The notes: generated by a model not told the origin, from the sequence alone. Shown: positions 34,100 to 46,325, numbered from the stretch's first letter. The stretch: 64,000 bases of DNA from Ganoderma boninense (GCA_002900995.3 CM035314.1:2515234-2579233), one strand, 5' to 3'. Program-made: numbers and translations.

Positions 34100-36833
34100 C
34101 TAGTTCTTCCGGGCCCTCTTCGCCACAGCCTGAGAACCCTCACCCTCCTGCCCTTCATCCACATCGACCGACCGTTTGCACGAGGTTGGAGGCAAGGCCG
34201 GCGTGGAGGCCGTCTTGCACACCCAAGCGACATCGGCGATAGCCTTCTCGACATCGAGTTTGCATTCGCCGGCGTCGAGAACCGCCCAAAGCCACCATGC
34301 GAGGGAGATGACAGCGAGGAACATACCGTTGGGACCGCCACGCCGGATGGCACCCCAGTCTTTATCGTCGGACGGCTCGATGCACGAAGGAGGCCAGGCT
34401 GTGGGGTCTGGAAGACGAGATTGAGGCTGCAGAGATACCCACCACTGCTTCCAGCCAACAGCGTACTGTTGCGAAGACTTGATCTTGGGTAGTTTGTCGT
34501 ATGACCTCGCGCACTTGGTCCACATCTTCACCTCTTCGGGACGATCCTTCGCGGAGAGCCAGTGTGCACGATCCTAGACGGAGAAGTTTGAGTCAGCATG
34601 CATGACGAGGGACACGTTCGAAACACGCTTACCTGTGAGCTCTCTGGAAAACCGAGGCTGCGCTCGAACTCGACCCAGGTGCTAACAAGGTCGCGCCAGG
34701 CCGGACCGCCCTCAACAAGCTCGAAGTACTTGAGAGCGTCGCTGATGTAGCTGGGCATGGGGTTGAGCGTAGCATCATGGACTGTCACCCCGTTCGGCGC
34801 CGCCGCAGTGGGGTCGCTACGGGTAGTCTCTTGCACAGCGGGAGGGAGGGAAGGGGCAGCAGGGATGGTGGTCGGGCTGAGCGGACGAGTATCCGAGTCG
34901 CTAGTGGGGGCCTCCTTCGCGGCGGATGTCGGTGGTGCGGTGCCAGTGGGCACAGAAGTGGTCACGGTGGCGGCGGCCGGGTCGAGCGGCACCATCGAAG
35001 GCGATGGAATGGTGCCTACCAAAGACGTTACACCCGACTCCACGTCCCGGCGGGGCAATGCCGCGGTGGAGTGCGTCGCGGTCGCGGGCATTGGCTCTGC
35101 CTGAACCACCCCATTGTTGGGGGATTGGACCGTCGTGGTGGTTGAAGGCGCCGGCAGTGGGGTCGACACCGACGTGGAGATGACGGCGCTCGCGAGCGAG
35201 GAGTTTGAGGTGGGGAGAACAGGTGGACTAGGCTGGGAGGATGGGGGAGGCGCGGACTCAGCAGGAGGCGTGGACGAGCTTACGGAGAGCGCGGCGGGGG
35301 TCGAAGAGGAGGCGGAGGCCGCGTCAGTCGCCCCATTCGCTGAACCGGGCGTCGGGGTAGCCTCGGACGTTTGTGGCTTCTTCGCCTTCCTGGTAGGCTT
35401 CTTTCCCGTTGTGAGCCCGAGCGCGGCGTTTGTGAGCCCAAGCGCCTCCATATGCGCGCGGTTCTGGCGCATCGTTTCCTCGCGAAGCTCTTCGTAGGAG
35501 GGCTCACTGTTCGTCTTGGCCTTCGCCGCATTCGTCTTGCCCTTCTTCTTCTTCTTGGTCTTTGGCTCGGCCGCGGGATCGCTGGAAGTCGGCGTCGACG
35601 ACTCAGAGTCTGGATTGGCAAGCGATGGAGTATCCGTCGACCCCGTGGCGGCCTCGAGTGGGACTGCAGCCTGAGAGGTTGAAGATGACGCTTCCGGGGC
35701 CTGGGCGGGTGTTGCAAGACCGCGATATGCTTCGTGGACCTTTTTGCAAACGTCTTGGGCTGTTGCATAGGATGGTGAGTGAACGACGGGTTGTGGTATA
35801 GTCGGAAGTACGCACGGAAGCAGCTTACAACGAACTCGCTATAGGCGGCTTCAATCGTCGGCCAGTTTGGCGTTGCCTCGGAGAAGAGATGCCCGAGGTT
35901 CAACGTTCGGCCCTGGTGCAAGCTAGGAACGTCGTGAGCTCGCCGTCAGTTCAGTTTCGCATTCTAACACTTACCAGAGCACGGCAAACTTCCCCGTTTC
36001 CGGGCGCGGTCCGCCAACCATGATCGTGCCCTTCCAACCGGTCTGCTGCTCCAGGGAATCCAACACGTTCTGGAGACTTTGAGGGAGCGCGTCGAGAAGG
36101 CTGTGCGACCGCCGCATGAAGTAAGTTTCTCGTCGAGTATCGGATTGCGGCTGCGAATACTTACCCTTGAATGTGTCGCGCTCGGGCGCGAAGGTCGTTA
36201 TCTCCCGCGGGGTCGTCCACAGGGTCGAGAACGAAGCCGTCCAAACCCTGCTCAACGTGCGCACGGTCTTGGCAGAACTTCTCCACTTGCGCCTTGACCT
36301 CGTCCGTTTCCTTCTGGAGCATCTCTTTGGCCTGTTCCATGGCGAAGGACCACCAAACCTCGCACTCCTCGTCCTCCGCCACCGAGCTCTTGTGGGCTTC
36401 GTACTGTTTCTTCAGGTCCGGCATTACTGTGGCTTTGAAGAGCGACATGTAGGCTTGGTACGGCTGGAGTTTCCCAGGCTTCTTGGCGGAGAAGTCGATG
36501 CCCTCACGCGCCTTCTTCACGCCCGTCTTGCCGAAACGGCGATTCCAGAACCACCAATAAAGTTGCTGCGTTAGATCTGTGAGTCAACCCAGTTATCCAT
36601 GGACGTCAAGCTGTTCTACTCACTTGCTTTCGAGCCTTGAAAGTCACTCCATTAGGTCCTGCTGCGGCCGCTCCGTTGTCGTCGATCCCCGGCCAGAACG
36701 TATCGAAGTAGGCTTGGTTTGCAGCGGCCATGAACTGGGCGCTTGTTTCGTTTGCGCGCGCGACGCGAAAGTCGGGAAGACGTTCTTGAAGCCAGGCAGT
36801 TTCATCTTCGGTCGCCCATGGAGTACGCCCCAT
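34100..36833 (-). CDS. KDZ-borne cargo gene, dispersed Agaricomycete family of unknown function
   Basis: The ATG at 36833 begins MGRTPWATEDETAWLQERLP, and exon 1 ends at 36624. The next exon (from about 36565) reads QLYWWFWNRRFGKTG and KLQPYQAYMSLFKA. Later exons give SLQNVLDSLEQQTGWKG with MVGGPRPETGK, then HQGRTLNLGHLF with TIEAAYSEFV. A long Ser/Thr/Pro-rich segment with KTKKKKKGK follows, and a C-terminal domain DALKYFELVEGGPAWRDL, W..FE, WTKCARSYDKLPKI and GWKQWWVSLQP, with a basic end KRARKN at 34100. This layout recurs in a large, dispersed family of unnamed mushroom proteins. The tryptophan-rich N-terminus could be a DNA-binding helix bundle. Carriage inside a KDZ element suggests a role in, or a free ride on, transposition; that is inference. 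Confidence 0.6.
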
Positions 36834-37040
36834 GTCTAGGGTTAGAGGAAAGGAGTGGATTGAATAGCGAGCGTGGTGGGGTTGAGAGCGAGCGGAACGT
36901 GTGCGGACTCGGAGAGGGGGGAGGTTTAGGGGGAGGGGCCGCCGGGGGGCTTTCAAAGGTGTCGTGGGGGTCGCATCCGATATGAGGTACGCAAATTGTT
37001 ATCAATGTCATCACGATCGGACACCACTTAGTATTCATTG

Positions 37041-37460
37041 TTACAGTACTACATGGCCCATGCGTCGGGCAGCGCCCCTTGACCCTTCCGACTCGGAGCG
37101 GCGCGATACCACCCGAAGGCGGACTCCTAGTGCGGGTGCCCGCTTGTCCTTCCGAACCGCCGGTCTGAAAACCATTTGAATATATTCTGTATGAGAAGGG
37201 TGAGCCACGCAGTCTTCACCCGTATTTGAGCCGCTACTCACAATCTTTCGGGCTTTGACCGCTATGCCTCCCGGTCCCACAATTTCATCGTGGTCATCCC
37301 CGTGGATGGTTATGCCCCAGAACTGAAAGAAATAGGCTTCATAGGTGGCAGTGAGGAATGGTGCAGCACCCTTGTTCTCGCGAGCGGCCTGGAAGGCTGG
37401 AAGGCGCATGAACATCCAAGCCCTCTCGTCCTCCGAAGCCCATGCTGATCTACGGGCCAT
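37041..37460 (-). pseudogene. partial duplicate of the cargo gene's first exon
   Basis: The ATG at 37460 begins MARRSAWASEDERAWMFMRLP. It continues FQAARENKGAAPFLTATYEAY and GPGGIAVKARK, matching exon 1 of the downstream gene (WATEDETAWLQERLPDFRVARAN, GPNGVTFKARK) at roughly half the positions. A donor follows, but no matching second exon lies before the next copy starts at 36833. It is a diverged, exon-only duplicate or an alternative first exon. Confidence 0.55.
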
Positions 37461-38402
37461 TCAGTTGCCTGTGCGAGATGCGTGACAGCTTGTCGTTGAG
37501 GTGAGGAGGACGAGTTGACGACCACCTTGCTGTGGCGTGGGGAAGCTGATTTGGGAGCTGAGATGTGCGCGTGAAGGTACGCACGCGCCGTCTCTCCATT
37601 TATATTAATCCGTTGATCATTCGGATCCCGGAATGCGTCCAACTGACGCATTCCCTGTTGCCAGTGCCTGAGGCCTGAGGCTTACGCCATTCGGTACCCT
37701 CAAAATCTGGGCCCTGACTTGCCCATCGCCTTCACTCCCCGCTCCATGTATGTAGGCGTCGTTTGGACTGTGGTCGAATCATATTTTTCGTGGAACCATG
37801 TGGTATCGCATTATATTCTCTGAGAGTTATCAAGTCTCGGGTTTTTTGAAGTCTAGCCATCTCAATCTTCAGACGGTGCAATGGCTGTTCCGAGTCGCTA
37901 TGCATCCGCCGTCTGGTGAGAGATGCGTGGGATGGATAATCATGAATAATCTATTGTTCACTTGAACTGCCCCCAGAAAACCAGTAGTGGCCGAGAAAAA
38001 CTAGTGCGGTTTCCGGGATGCGAAATAATCGTAGCTCGGGGTGCACAAGTTGGAATTCAATAGTCGGGCAAACCAAGACCGGCGCTGCAGAGGACCTGTG
38101 GTCTTCCATATTTGGTCGCGGCTCGCGCTCTGATTTCTCGGCTTTGGGTAACTTGAAAACTGGTGCTGCCCAGCCTGAGTTGGTGCGACCCGGAGAGGAC
38201 TCAGAATTGCAAAGACGAAATTCAGTAAGTCGGGGCATAATTTATGTGTGAGCCGCGCGAGAGGTACCCTGCGTCTGAGCTTTGGGTAGGTCGCGAGCGG
38301 CACAGTTGAGCGATCCTTGGAATCCTAGGACTTGGGCGCCAACGCAGACGTTCGTCCTTGCCACCACACCCATAGTCTACTCCCTTGTGTTTGATTTTCC
38401 GT

Positions 38403-41400
38403 ATGTCCACCTCCGGAGGCAAGCGCAAACAGCCTTCAGTTGCCAAGGGTCGCACCAGCACACAGGGCAAGAGGGCGCGATTTAAAGATGTACCTAGCCC
38501 TGCCGCCGACTCGCAGTCTACGCCCTCCCAATCTTCAATTCAAGTGGACACCATCAACGTGTACAGCACGGCTACGGGACGGCTCGGACATCGATCTGAG
38601 CGCAGACAAGTAGCTGTTAATCCAGCTGAATTGGTTTTCCGTCAGCCAGAAGGTGACGACGATGAGGATCTGATTTCTAGCGGCTCTGGGATGGGCTTGT
38701 CCGTGGACGACGGCGATGCTCCAAACTGCGAAGATCTGGCTTCGGACCTTGGAGTCAATGCTGCGGTGCTGTCCAACAAGAGAACCAGACTCGATCTTCG
38801 TGCAATCGTAAGCACCAAACCTCGCACGGACGACCTGTGGCTAACGCGATCCATGAACTCGGGCCTTTTGCTAGAACAAACTTTTCAGCTGGCTTCCATT
38901 TCGCTCCGATTTTCTCGATGAACTCCTTCGCTATGAGGGATGCGAGGACCCTATTGAAGACGGTACCGTCCTGTGCTCGGCCTGCAACAAAGCACAGGCC
39001 ACTGTTCGATGCCGAGACTGCGCGCGGCGAGCCTTGTCTTGCGAGGCATGTCTGAGGTTGAAGCATTCTGACTTGCCTCTTCACCGGCTTGAGGTACGCA
39101 TCTTTTCTTTGAAATCTCACCACTACTAACTTACGTCATTTTAGATGTGGGACGGGGCACGGTTCACGCGATGTTCCCTTCGTGACATTGGACTCGAAGT
39201 GCAGCTCGGGCACGACAACGGAGAGTGTCCCAATCCATCAGATAAACCACGACGAGTTGTCATCGGAGATATCAGCGGGGTTCAAGCAGTCTCTGTCTGG
39301 TTCTGCGAATGTCTCGACTCATCCTGCCGGTTCATGCCGGAATGGTGCCAGCTGCTCCGCTATGGGTGGTTCCCCGCGACTACGCATTCCCCGGCGACCG
39401 CATTTACTCTCCAACTTCTCGAGACCTTCCATGAGCTCTCGTTCCAAGCGAAAACCAATTTATACGACTTTTGGAAGACCATCGAGCGGCTAACGGATAA
39501 CTCGGGCGGCGCTGATGTCTTCGTAAGTGTGCTGACACTCTCACATGGTCCCACATCTAATAACAAACAATTACAGGACCGCTACAAACAACTGTCGCAC
39601 GTGGTCCGAATGTGGAGGCATCTTGTGATGTTGAAGCGGTTTGGGCGCGCGCATGATCCTGCCAGCCCTGAGGGGACACAGCCGGGCGAGCTTGTTGTCG
39701 AATGTCCGGCATGCCCTCATCCCGGAAAGAACTTACCCGATGACTGGGAGAATGCACCGCCGGATGTCAAGTGAGTCTCCTTTGCATTCCGGAACTGATC
39801 AGATCAATAACTCACGCACGACTTTGATAAGGTGGTTGTACACGCTCTTCCTCATGATCGACGCCAATTTTCGAGCAAAGTCGAAGGACCGGGGCTTCGA
39901 GGACCTAGAGCTTGCCCCTGGCTGGGCGTACTATGTCGAAGAGACCAAATATCAAGCTCATGTGAAGCTTGCGCGTGCACGCAAGCGCAAGGAGGTGAGT
40001 TCTATTTCCGACAAGTTGGCAGTGTGCCTGACATGACACATGTTCTTGTAAGACGTACTCGTGTTCTGCCGAGCACAACGCCATCTTGCAAGCCAATCAG
40101 CGCCGCGAGGGATATCTCGCCTCAGGATTGGGCGCCGTTCTCTGCGCACGTCATGGCTTGGTTCGGAAGAACGGAGCCGGGGATCTACAACTCGGAGAAA
40201 CGTAAGCGTCTGCTCCACCGAGACCGAGCTGCTCTCTGATGTCTCTCACGTAGATACGCGAACATGGACTACCTCGTGATCTCAACAGTCATCGGAATTG
40301 TACTGATGATCCTGTTTTCATATGACGTAGTCTGTCAGTGGTACAAGCACCTGTTTTCGCGGATGCGGGAGGACTTCCCACCCGAGATGTGGATCAACCA
40401 GACCACAATCAACACTCTCCGCTTTGCAATTCCGAAGAAGCATTGGAAAGTTCACGGCACAAATCCGAGCCACTCTCGCTTCTCCTTCAACTACCTTCTG
40501 CATGTTGGACGGACATACGGGGAGGGCATAGAGTCACATTGGTCCCACATGAACCCGCTCGCGCTGAGTACCCGTGAGATGAGCCCAGGAATGCGGCACG
40601 AGGTCTACAATGACCACTGGGGCGCGTGGAACTGGCAGAAAGTTATTGCCTTTGGTACGTAATCCATGCGTCTAAGCGAATTACAATTAAGTTTGCATCG
40701 CAGGAATTGGCCTTCTGCGTGCGCTCGAGGAGTCACATGAGCTGCGTATCAGGCAGGAGAAGGCATTCGAGGAGTACAATGCCACCTTCGATCCGACGGT
40801 CGTGCGCACGTGGGAAGCAATGGTCACGGCCTGGGAGGCAGATCCGGAGCAGCCAGACCCATACGAGGAGCCCGAGAAAGGTACGTACCAGCCGATTAGA
40901 TCTAAGTGAACCCGGGGTGAATTGACAGCTGTCCAATCAAAATGACACGCAGCCGTCAGCTCAGCCACCGTAAAGCTCGAACTCGCTCAGGAAGAGGCTT
41001 GAGAGGCTGCCCAAGGGTTGCTCCCACCTCACGAAATCACCCCCGGGGTGTTTCTTCAAGTCGGACTGGAGTTAGAGGACCAACAGTAAGTCAAACAGCT
41101 GCAGTACATGCAGCGCCCCAGTTGACTGTTGGACAGGCGTGCTCTCCGATCGCGCGCAGCATCAGGCAAAAGCGTCTCGGAGCTTGCGGAACAGCAAGAG
41201 AAACGGAACATCTTAAAGTGCCGAGTTGACAACTGGATCTCCGTGCAAGACGTTCACATGCCAGGGGTTGCCGCCCTTCGTGTCTCCCCTCTGCCGTCGG
41301 GCCAGTCCTCTCCGGATAATGACGTGGGGCCCCCCAAAGCCGAGTCTATTCCGCTCTGGTTACCATCATCCCTTCCGCCCCATCTCACCATTTCCGATGG

Positions 41401-42241
41401 ACTGCGCAGCCTTCGTGAGAAAGAGCGCCGCCTCCGAATGGCCCAGCTCGCGGATAGCCTTGAAGAAGTTCGCCGCGCACGTCGCATCCTGGCCAGCATT
41501 TCTGACTACACACGCAAAAATGTCGCAGGGACCGGGCAGCGAGCTGTGACGCGCATGCGAAACCTATACGCGCAGTTTGAGAAGAAACAACAGCGGAGCG
41601 TGGCACGTTACCGAGCAGCCCGCATCGCTCTCTTAGCACTGGATCCGGATGGCTCTTGGCCGCAAATCTACAAAGCTTTACAAGACAGCGACCTCCGAGG
41701 GCCGCGGAGCGATGACCCAGCGGAAAGCTTCGGCCGATATGAGGTCAGCTGGATTTGGCTGACCCCGAGGACTGGCGGTTCCGACTCCCGCGATACCAGT
41801 AGTCCCGAGCGCGCGGAGGAGTTCCAGAAGAGCATGCGGCTAGAGTGGGCCCAATCAAGAGCTCGGGCGGCGCGGTGGCGGGAAAATGAGGAGCTCACGC
41901 TTGAGGAGATGCGGCGGGTTCTCGAGTATTGTCAATCACAGGCAGTCTGGTGGAGACAGCAGAAGGGCAAAAGAGCTGGGATTGACAGCGCGCTGCAACG
42001 AGGACTCACCATCTATGCAGAGAAGCAGGCTGCTGTCTTCGAGCGCCTCGCTTCCCGGACTGCCTCGTTTTGGATCGCGTATCTGCGAAAGCTCGGCACT
42101 CTTCCGGCTTGGATCCTTCCATACCAGGCCCTGACTCGCAAAGTTCGACCGAGAACATTCAAACCGGCAATGGGTGACTCTCTAGAGGCTGACTACACAG
42201 CTGCTGATGGCTCTGGTGACGAGAGTGATACCGATGACTAG
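38403..42241 (+). pseudogene. KDZ transposase with CxC2-like cysteine cluster, two in-frame stops
   Basis: The ATG at 38403 opens a basic, Ser-rich leader (GKRARFKD). The next part has the cysteine cluster CSACNKAQATVRCRDCARR and CEACLRLKHSDLPLHRLE (CxC2-like). KDZ core exons are 39145-39522, 39577-39770, 39832-39994, 40053-40201, 40254-40654, 40704-40880, 40929-41085 and 41137-42241. Catalytic motifs are present: LFLMIDANFR (Asp), SYDVVCQWYK (Asp) and YGEGIESHWSHMNP (Glu), along with RHGLVRKNGAGDLQLGE and the C-terminal helical part. TGA codons at 40943-40945 and 41000-41002 interrupt the exon reading VKLELAQEEA. The join near 38,870 also looks one base out of phase. It is recently active in appearance but probably dead as it stands. 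Confidence 0.8.
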
Positions 42242-42399
42242 ATTTGTAACATATGTACATAGTAGACATCGCGCTGAGCGTATGGAAAAGACTGCCCCAA
42301 ATGTGCGCTTAATCAGTGCTTGTGGCTGTGTTCCGCATACAAATCCGAATAAGCCTGTAATCAATACTTTTATATAGGTCTTCAAAGCTGATTTCAATA

Positions 42400-43295
42400 T
42401 CCATTATACTGATCTTTGTTTACACACAAAGCACCCATTATCAGAGCCAAGTTAATCCTGTATACGATCCAATAGATAATATAAGTAACAAGATAAAACA
42501 AGTTCTAACAACAATGTACAAATGCTATCACAAACCTCTATAGCAGTAAATACAACAGGTTACAATCTGACACAGATATCAGTATTTCACAATGTTTGAC
42601 AGGTGCATTCATTTTCACAAGGTCTAACAAGTGCAGAGTCTCTTCAATTCTTTTTTACAAGCCTTAACAATAGGGAGGATTCGCACCATTTGCATTACCA
42701 CATGTTTAACAAGGTCTGACAAGGGTACAACACCTCCATTCATCATTTACAACCCATAACAAAGGGTGGTATTTGCACCATTTGCATCACCACTTGTTTA
42801 ACAAGGTCTAACAAGCCTAGAACCCTCATGAACACTATTTACAAGCCATCACAAGAGGCTGCATTTGCACTATTTGTGCTACCACCTGTTTAACAAGGTC
42901 TAACAAGTGCACAGGTCCTTTATCGACCTTTTACAAGCCATAACAACACACCATAGCACCAATTGTACTGCCACTTGTTTAACAAGGTCTAACAAGCCTA
43001 GAACCCTCATGAACACTATTTACAAGCCATCACAAGAGGCTGCATTTGCACTATTTGTGCTACCACCTGTTTAACAAGGTCTAACAAGTGCACAGGTCCT
43101 TTATCGACCTTTTACAAGCCATAACAACACACCATATAGCCCCTGCTCCTTACTTGGCTTGTTTAACAATGTCTAACAATCTTAGTGCAGTAGCTGTATT
43201 GTTAATCTTGTATTGTATTACTGGTGTACACAAAATACACAACCACTTCACCAGGGTGGTGGCTACTTGTAATACAAGTAGGGTAACTACTGGTG
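42400..43295 (-). repeat. right terminal arm of the KDZ element
   Basis: Read from 43295 inwards it begins CACCAGTAGTTACCC with the same palindrome, and it holds about nine degenerate copies of TTGTTAGACCTTGTTAAACA. A block of about 170 bases (for example 42,780-42,950 and 42,960-43,130) is duplicated inside this arm, making it longer than the left one. The innermost part (42,400-42,560) is AT-rich. Confidence 0.8.
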
Positions 43296-43309
43296 CAGAA
43301 GGGGGAGCG

Positions 43310-43430
43310 CAGGCGGAATGCGCGGTCGGACAAATGGGGTGACAAGGGCGGCGGGAGGAGCCCGCGGTCGCGAGACTGGCGCGACAGGTGCGGGGGCCAG
43401 ACCAACGGGGCGACAAACGGGGCGGCGCAA
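43310..43430. repeat. GC-rich dispersed repeat, copy B
   Basis: Carries ATGCGCGGTCG, GCGGTCGCGAGACTGGCGCG and ACAGGTGCGGGGGCCAGAC, the same words as at 13,080-13,500. It starts about 15 bases after the KDZ end, so the element inserted in or beside an older repeat. Confidence 0.65.
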
Positions 43431-43744
43431 AGCTCTAGGGTATTAATGAACGTCTTGTACGTACGTAAGGGAGGAGGCCTTACCTGCACCGTCTGCTCCT
43501 GTCTCGCGCTCTCGTCCGCTTCGTATCTGGGGTGATGTTGCAGAGTCGACGGAGGGAGGCCGCCAAGGCTTCGTCGTTCGCCCTCTGGCGGAACGTACTC
43601 TGTGGCCCGGTGAGTGCTCCGCAGAAGTTCGGTCGGGCAGCGAGGGCACGTGGGGCGATGATGTCCGTCTAGCTAATTACCTCTTTAGTTAAGGCCCAGG
43701 CTAGGCCCAGGACTCCTCCTGCTAGCTCAATAACCAAAAAGAGG

Positions 43745-43898
43745 TCAGCGCGACAAAAGGAGGAGGAGGCGCGACAAGAGGCGAAGGCGGGGCGACAAAG
43801 GGCGAAGGCGGGGCGACAAAGGGCGGAGGAGGCACGACAAGGGTGGAGGAGGCGCGACAAAGGGCGGAGGAGGCGCGACAAAGGGCGGAGGAGGCGCG
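43745..43898. repeat. 21-base minisatellite
   Basis: About seven imperfect units of GAGGAGGCGCGACAAAGGGCG. The unit is a multiple of three, so it stays open on the plus strand and codes EEARQRA. No gene context is seen around it. Confidence 0.75.
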
Positions 43899-43944
43899 AA
43901 TGTCGCGCGACGGTTGGGAGCGCCGTGGGCGCGATGATGTCGCG

Positions 43945-44215
43945 AACGAAAATCTGGAAACAGGTGTTTCCAAAGTTGGGAAACACGGCGTTTCCCGGTT
44001 GTTTTTGACCTGTGTCACGCCCCTGAACATTGGCTGGACACGCCACGTTTCCCACCTGTTTCTCCCGTGTTTGCCTTTTGTGGACACAACCCGACCCGTG
44101 TCCGGACTCCGGCAACATCCGGGAAACAAAACATTTCCTGGCCCCTGAAACACCTCAATCACAGGTCGGAAACTTAAAGTTTCCAGACCTGTTTCCCGGC
44201 TGTTTCCGGGCTACC
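43945..44215. repeat. cluster of GGAAAC/GTTTCC inverted repeats
   Basis: Three close hairpins share the same stem: TGGAAAC-AGGT-GTTTCCA, GGGAAAC-ACGGC-GTTTCCC and GGAAACT-TAA-AGTTTCC. Single copies of GTTTCCC and GGGAAAC fill the space between. No ORF explains them. Confidence 0.6.
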
Positions 44216-44672
44216 GACACACCTGCCTTGCCCGTCGTGCAAGCGACTGGAGGAGTTAAGTACAATCAAGCAGCACAATGGGCAGACGGCAGTCGGGGCA
44301 TGTGAGCTGTAGCCGGCTGGCGGGCCCGTCTGGGCCGTCCGGGGAGGGGCGCTTAGCACGTTGAACGGTCGGGGTCCTCCGGCCCGAGCGGAACGGAGTG
44401 CCGTACTTGACGGGCCGACTTCGTCTCCCCGACCACCAAGACCCGCGGTCATGCAAACACAATATGAATACACGTTCCTTCGATGGCCATTCCTTGCCGT
44501 GGCCGCATCTGGACGAAATTGTGGTGACAAGAATGCGGCATCCAATTATGAAACTATTCCACATAAAGTCACATATAATTAGGAGCAGACTTCATCCAGC
44601 CTCTCGGAATCGGACTAACTACATAACCCCACCGCCTTTGGTCGTGATCCTCATCTCGTTTGATGCCCCTCT

Positions 44673-45167
44673 TTAGACGGAGACGGGGATGCACCCGATG
44701 GAGACCAGTCCGCCTGCAAAAGCGAAGCATGTCAGCGTCCCAGCACCGTCGGACATCATCGAGCCAGTGTCAGATAATTAACGAGCGGGCCAGATCCTCA
44801 CCGACCGCGTTGTCCTCGCAGCACACAGTTTCCGCAGAGCTACAGTCGTAGTTCACAAGCACGTCAGCAAATCTTCCTTCGGCACAGAGTCGCAATCGCA
44901 GGAAAACTGAAACTCACCAGGCGTCAGCGCCGCCAACGTTGACGACCGAGATCGGGGAGCAGGTGATTCCAATGAGCGTGGTGACGTCCTGGACGACGAC
45001 CCCGATGGACGCGAGGAGCGCCGCCGCCGCCGGGCTGTTCGCGGTCTGCACGGAGTTGCAGCACTGGATGGACCCCGTGGAGCACGACTGGCCGCCTGCC
45101 GGTGCGGGCGCGGGGTGGCGGCAGCAAGGACTGCGAGCGCGGAGAGTGTGAAGAGGTTGGCGAACAT
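44673..45167 (-). CDS. class I hydrophobin with one-base deletion
   Basis: Hydrophobins are small secreted proteins that self-assemble at air-water interfaces and coat hyphae. Exons are 45167-44918, 44839-44802 and 44713-44673. The start MFANLFTLSALAVLAAATP is a signal peptide. The mature part has the eight-cysteine pattern: CSTGSIQCCNS, later GITCSPISVVN, then ACSAETVCCED and SIGCIPVSV (C-x5-CC, C, C-x5-CC, C). The signal peptide and the mature part are in different frames. The exon total is 329 bases, one short of a multiple of three, and one extra C in the CCCC run after the signal peptide would restore an APAPAGG linker. It is either a sequencing error in a homopolymer or a fresh null allele. 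Confidence 0.8.
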
Positions 45168-46325
45168 GGCAAATGTGGTTGGTGCTGGGGGCTGAGAGTG
45201 GACTAGGAGGTTCGAGCGTTGGGCTTGGAAGGCTCAGGCTGCGGCTGCTCGATGGTGATCGACGGTGCTTCTAGGGCTGCCTTTATAGCCCGCTCAGAGG
45301 GTCCGCGATGTGGCACCCCGTGCTGGTCGAGTAAGGCAGTGGGAGGCAAACCTATGCCATCGAAGCGTCGTGCGTTCTCAGCAGACTTGCACGCTCCAAA
45401 CGGCCTTGCATGCAGACCTGCCAACAACGGCCGCCGTTGTGAAAAACTTGGGTAGAGCTTCTGAGGTCGCCGCGAGGCGTGGCTCCACCCGACCTCGAGG
45501 GTTGAACAACGATAATGCGCCCGACGGGAACTGATGTTAGCGTTTCGTCGCACCCCACAGTCGCGATGGGACACACCGCGGTCTCCGAGAAGGGCTTGGC
45601 CCTCGTCCGAGCTCATCCAGCAAGTTGTGAATGCGCGCCGGATGCTGTTGGGGTGCGATGAGTTGGTGCGATGGTCACACAACTGTGTACAAGGATACAG
45701 GTGCATACCGACTGTGGGGAGGAGGTGGACGGTTAGAGATGAAAAGCGTTACACGAGCACGACAGAACAACATCAACTGCGGAGAAGGTGGGGGGTCTGC
45801 GTTGTCTGTGGTGCAGGAATCGACGGCACTTCCTCGCTTATTTTCGTCGGGGTGTGGGTCGGTACGCGTATGCGGTATTGCGGTGAATGCTGGACGGCCA
45901 TGGATCCGAAGCGAGTTTCGCACGACGCACACAGAGCGGCTGAGATGCTATCATCTCCGTCTTGGAGGCTCTAAACATGCCATTCGGTCAGACGTTCTAT
46001 CCCCGATGGACCACGGTCGGAGAACTGAATGTACCGCGCACCAGGTTGAAGAAACCGTATCATGCCACTCCCGCAGTGTGCTCCCGCGAGCGGGACTCCG
46101 TGTCGGCACGGTTCCACGTTGAAAACTGGAGGAGGGGGAAATGGAGCGAAGACACATCCACTCAATAATATCCAGGATGTTATAGTTTGGGTTTAAATGC
46201 TACGTAAGTCCAAATAAGAATATGCATGCTGTATATGAGTCAAACTAGACGATACAGATACAAAGGAGCAACCATCGGAGGAAAGACTTACTCGTGCCAA
46301 CACCACCCAACTTGACACACGGTCC
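45168..46325. other. spacer, no supported gene
   Basis: Overlapping ORFs on both strands without motifs. The first 100-200 bases upstream of 45167 presumably hold the hydrophobin promoter, but no clear TATA box is visible. Confidence 0.35.

Larger units (their letters stand above)
33027..43295 (+). mobile_element. KDZ transposon, about 10.3 kb, with cargo gene
   Basis: Both ends begin with CACCAGTAGTTACCC in inverted orientation and continue as matching, internally repetitive arms of several hundred bases. Between them lie a KDZ-family transposase (plus strand, 38403-42241) and a large gene of unknown function (minus strand, 34100-36833), plus a partial duplicate of that gene's first exon. 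KDZ (Kyakuja-Dileera-Zisupton) elements are DNA transposons abundant in Agaricomycetes. No clear target-site duplication is visible next to the ends (left flank GCGCAGCA, right flank CAGAAGGG). The left flank is the gene at 31226-33001 and the right flank is copy B of the GC-rich dispersed repeat. Confidence 0.8.

Noticed and set aside
33019..43303. Target-site duplication for the KDZ element
   Set aside because: The bases flanking the CACCAG ends (GCGCAGCA and CAGAAGGG) do not match over eight positions, so no duplication can be claimed by eye.
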